64,000 nt of DNA, taken from positions 449,501 through 513,500 of the forward strand of contig NZ_QRGP01000002.1 in the NCBI RefSeq assembly GCF_003367235.1, in the 5' to 3' direction. Positions 62,889-64,000 of the stretch are shown here, piece by piece (positions within the stretch are counted from its first letter, which is position 1; each line of letters opens with the position of its first letter). The notes below the pieces were generated by a model. The model ran no database searches, was not told where the DNA came from, and saw nothing but the letters and a program-made list of their open reading frames with translations. The DNA comes from Sphingorhabdus pulchriflava. GTDB taxonomy: Bacteria > Pseudomonadota > Alphaproteobacteria > Sphingomonadales > Sphingomonadaceae. Both the position numbers and the translations under genes were made by a program.

Positions 62889-63785
62889 TCAGGCAGCCGA
62901 TAATTTCTCTGCCAGAAAATCAATCAAAGCCGTGACCCTGCGCGGACGGAACGTGCTGGGCGGAGTGACGATGTGGATAGCGATGGGCGGGGTTTTCCAA
63001 TCCTGCAATATCGGTTTCAGTCGGCCTGCTTCGATATCCTTTTCGCAGATGAAATCAGGCAGCATCCCGATGCCGAGGCCCGCGCACAATGCAGGCAGCA
63101 TTGCTTCGCCATTGTTGACCCGCAAAGGCCCGGATAGGCGAACGACCGCCTCGCTACCGTCGGGGCCGGTGAAGCGCCAGCTTTCGGGGCTGGAGGCGAG
63201 TGAGTAGCTCAGACAGCGATGCTCGCCCAATTGGGCCGGATGGCGCGGCTCCCGATTTTGCTCAAGATAATCAGGGCTGCCGAGGACATAGCCTGTCACG
63301 CCGCGCAACCGCCTCGCCCTGAGGGAACTGTCGGGGAGCGCGCCGATGCGCAGTGCCAGGTCGAAGCGCTCACCGATCAGGTCAACTTTGGCATCGCTAA
63401 GATGCATGTCGATGCTAATGCCGCGGTGGCTGCACAGGAATTCGGAAAGCAAGGGTGCGACGCGACTGATGCCATAGCTCATTGGGGCGGCAAGGCGGAT
63501 CAGACCGACCGGTTCGCTCGCCTCGTCGCGTGCGGCCTCTTCGGCGGCTTCGCCTGCGGCGACGATGGCCTTGGCCTGTTCCAATAAGGATAAACCGCTT
63601 TCGCTCAGCACCAGTCGACGTGAGGTGCGGTGGAATAGCGGCGCGCCGACATGTGCCTCTAGCCGGGAGACAGCTTTGGATACAGTCGCCTTGGATAGTC
63701 CAAGCAATTCAGCAGCGCGCGAAAAGCCGCCTTCTTCGGCGACGGCGGCGAAAATGCTCCAGGCTTCATAGTCAGGTAAACGCAT
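62889..63785 (-). CDS. LysR-type transcriptional regulator
   Basis: A 298-residue regulator with an N-terminal winged HTH (FAAVAEEGGFSRAAELLGLSKATVSKAVSRLEAHVGAPLFHRTSRRLVLSESG) and a C-terminal effector-binding domain (IRLAAPMSYGISRVAPLLSEF). It is divergent from the pirin-family gene at 63875, and a palindrome lies between them, so it probably controls it. I use the ATG at 63785 (MRLPDYEAW). An alternative start at 63797 would put the palindrome inside the gene. Confidence 0.93.
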   Translation of the reverse strand: MRLPDYEAWSIFAAVAEEGGFSRAAELLGLSKATVSKAVSRLEAHVGAPLFHRTSRRLVLSESGLSLLEQAKAIVAAGEAAEEAARDEASEPVGLIRLAAPMSYGISRVAPLLSEFLCSHRGISIDMHLSDAKVDLIGERFDLALRIGALPDSSLRARRLRGVTGYVLGSPDYLEQNREPRHPAQLGEHRCLSYSLASSPESWRFTGPDGSEAVVRLSGPLRVNNGEAMLPALCAGLGIGMLPDFICEKDIEAGRLKPILQDWKTPPIAIHIVTPPSTFRPRRVTALIDFLAEKLSAA

Positions 63786-63788
63786 ATA

Positions 63789-63807
63789 TGGAAACAATAG
63801 GTTTCCA
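63789..63807. promoter_or_regulatory. LysR operator candidate between lysR-type gene and pirin gene
   Basis: TGGAAAC and GTTTCCA are perfect 7-base arms around AATAG. The site has the T-N11-A pattern of LysR binding sites and lies right at the start of the LysR gene, in the 89-base divergent gap. This supports autorepression and control of the pirin gene. Confidence 0.55.
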
Positions 63808-63874
63808 ATGTTTCTATTTCAATCCCAATTCAAAGATTTATCTTGGCGGCAACACAGCAATCAGGAGCATTCCG

Positions 63875-64000
63875 ATGATCGACAGCAAAGCAAAGGTGGA
63901 AATCCGGCCCTTCGCCAGCCTCGGTGGTGCCAATCATGGCTGGCTCGATGCCCATCACCATTTCTCGTTCGCCAACTATTATGACCCGGATCGCATGAGC
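63875..64000 (+). CDS. Pirin family protein, 3' end cut by window edge
   Basis: The first 42 residues of a pirin-like protein are visible: MIDSKAKVEIRPFASLGGANHGWLDAHHHFSFANYYDPDRMS. The HHHFSFANYYDPDRM segment, with metal-binding His pairs, is typical of the N-terminal cupin of pirins (YhhW-like quercetin dioxygenases). The ATG at 63875 follows AGGAGCATTCCG. It is divergent from the LysR gene. Confidence 0.88.
   Translation, partial: MIDSKAKVEIRPFASLGGANHGWLDAHHHFSFANYYDPDRMS

Overview
The window reads as chromosomal DNA of a sphingomonad-type alphaproteobacterium (Sphingomonadaceae, close to Sphingopyxis or Sphingorhabdus). This is inferred from gene content and style: a CtrA response regulator with a TTAA-N7-TTAA box and clustered GANTC sites, a GapR-type protein, a large TonB-dependent receptor of the sphingomonad type, many TetR-controlled acyl-CoA genes, and high GC. 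I see no rRNA, CRISPR array, prophage or complete insertion sequence. One tRNA (Ser, GGA) is present. Coding density is very high, with many 4-base ATGA or GTGA overlaps.

Layout. 1-7028 (minus) is one tightly packed operon: an APH-type kinase, an SDR, an ACAD10/11-like acyl-CoA dehydrogenase, a second SDR, an AMP-dependent acyl-CoA ligase, a COG3618-type amidohydrolase/lactonase and a zinc alcohol dehydrogenase cut by the window edge. A divergent TetR gene (7107) and a palindrome lie at its head. I read it as a hydroxy-acid or lactone degradation route through a phosphorylated acyl-CoA. 7.8-12.9 kb holds tRNA-Ser, a cyclophilin-type isomerase and small accessory genes. These include a 36-residue membrane peptide behind a perfect FNR/FixK box, an Arg-rich repeat protein, and a SRAP (YedK/HMCES-like) protein lacking its catalytic residues. 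12.9-15.3 kb is a lipoprotein subtilase autotransporter. 15.3-25.2 kb carries dapD, secreted hydrolases, tandem EF-hand DUF3617 lipoproteins, queA and pyk.

25-35.4 kb is a housekeeping core on the plus strand: gapR, a YebC-type gene, ruvC-ruvA-(zinc-ribbon membrane protein)-ruvB, ybgC and tolQRAB-pal, which together serve recombination repair and envelope constriction. 35.5-46.3 kb holds a CoA-transferase, a SulP transporter, a DUF885 peptidase-like protein, a PhoD-type phosphatase, two PH-domain membrane proteins and a nitronate monooxygenase. 46.37-46.82 kb is a GxxExxY gene enclosed by terminal inverted repeats. A related gene-less pair of repeats lies at 28.58-28.71 kb. 46.8-57.3 kb contains lysC, ubiG, dnaB, UPF0262, a GH25-like protein, cdd, dcd, an acyl-CoA dehydrogenase, a saccharopine-dehydrogenase-like reductase and a protein-phosphatase-like gene. 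57.4-58.5 kb is ctrA with its control region. 58.5-64 kb holds a TonB receptor, an LD-carboxypeptidase, a DoxX protein, and a LysR regulator divergent from a pirin gene cut by the window end.

The most interesting signals are the putative phospho-acyl-CoA operon, the catalytically dead SRAP protein, the repeat-bounded GxxExxY cassette, the FNR-box microprotein locus, the EF-hand DUF3617 pair, the AT-rich zinc-ribbon gene wedged into ruvAB, and the GANTC cluster at ctrA. All family calls come from reading motifs by eye; no database search was run.
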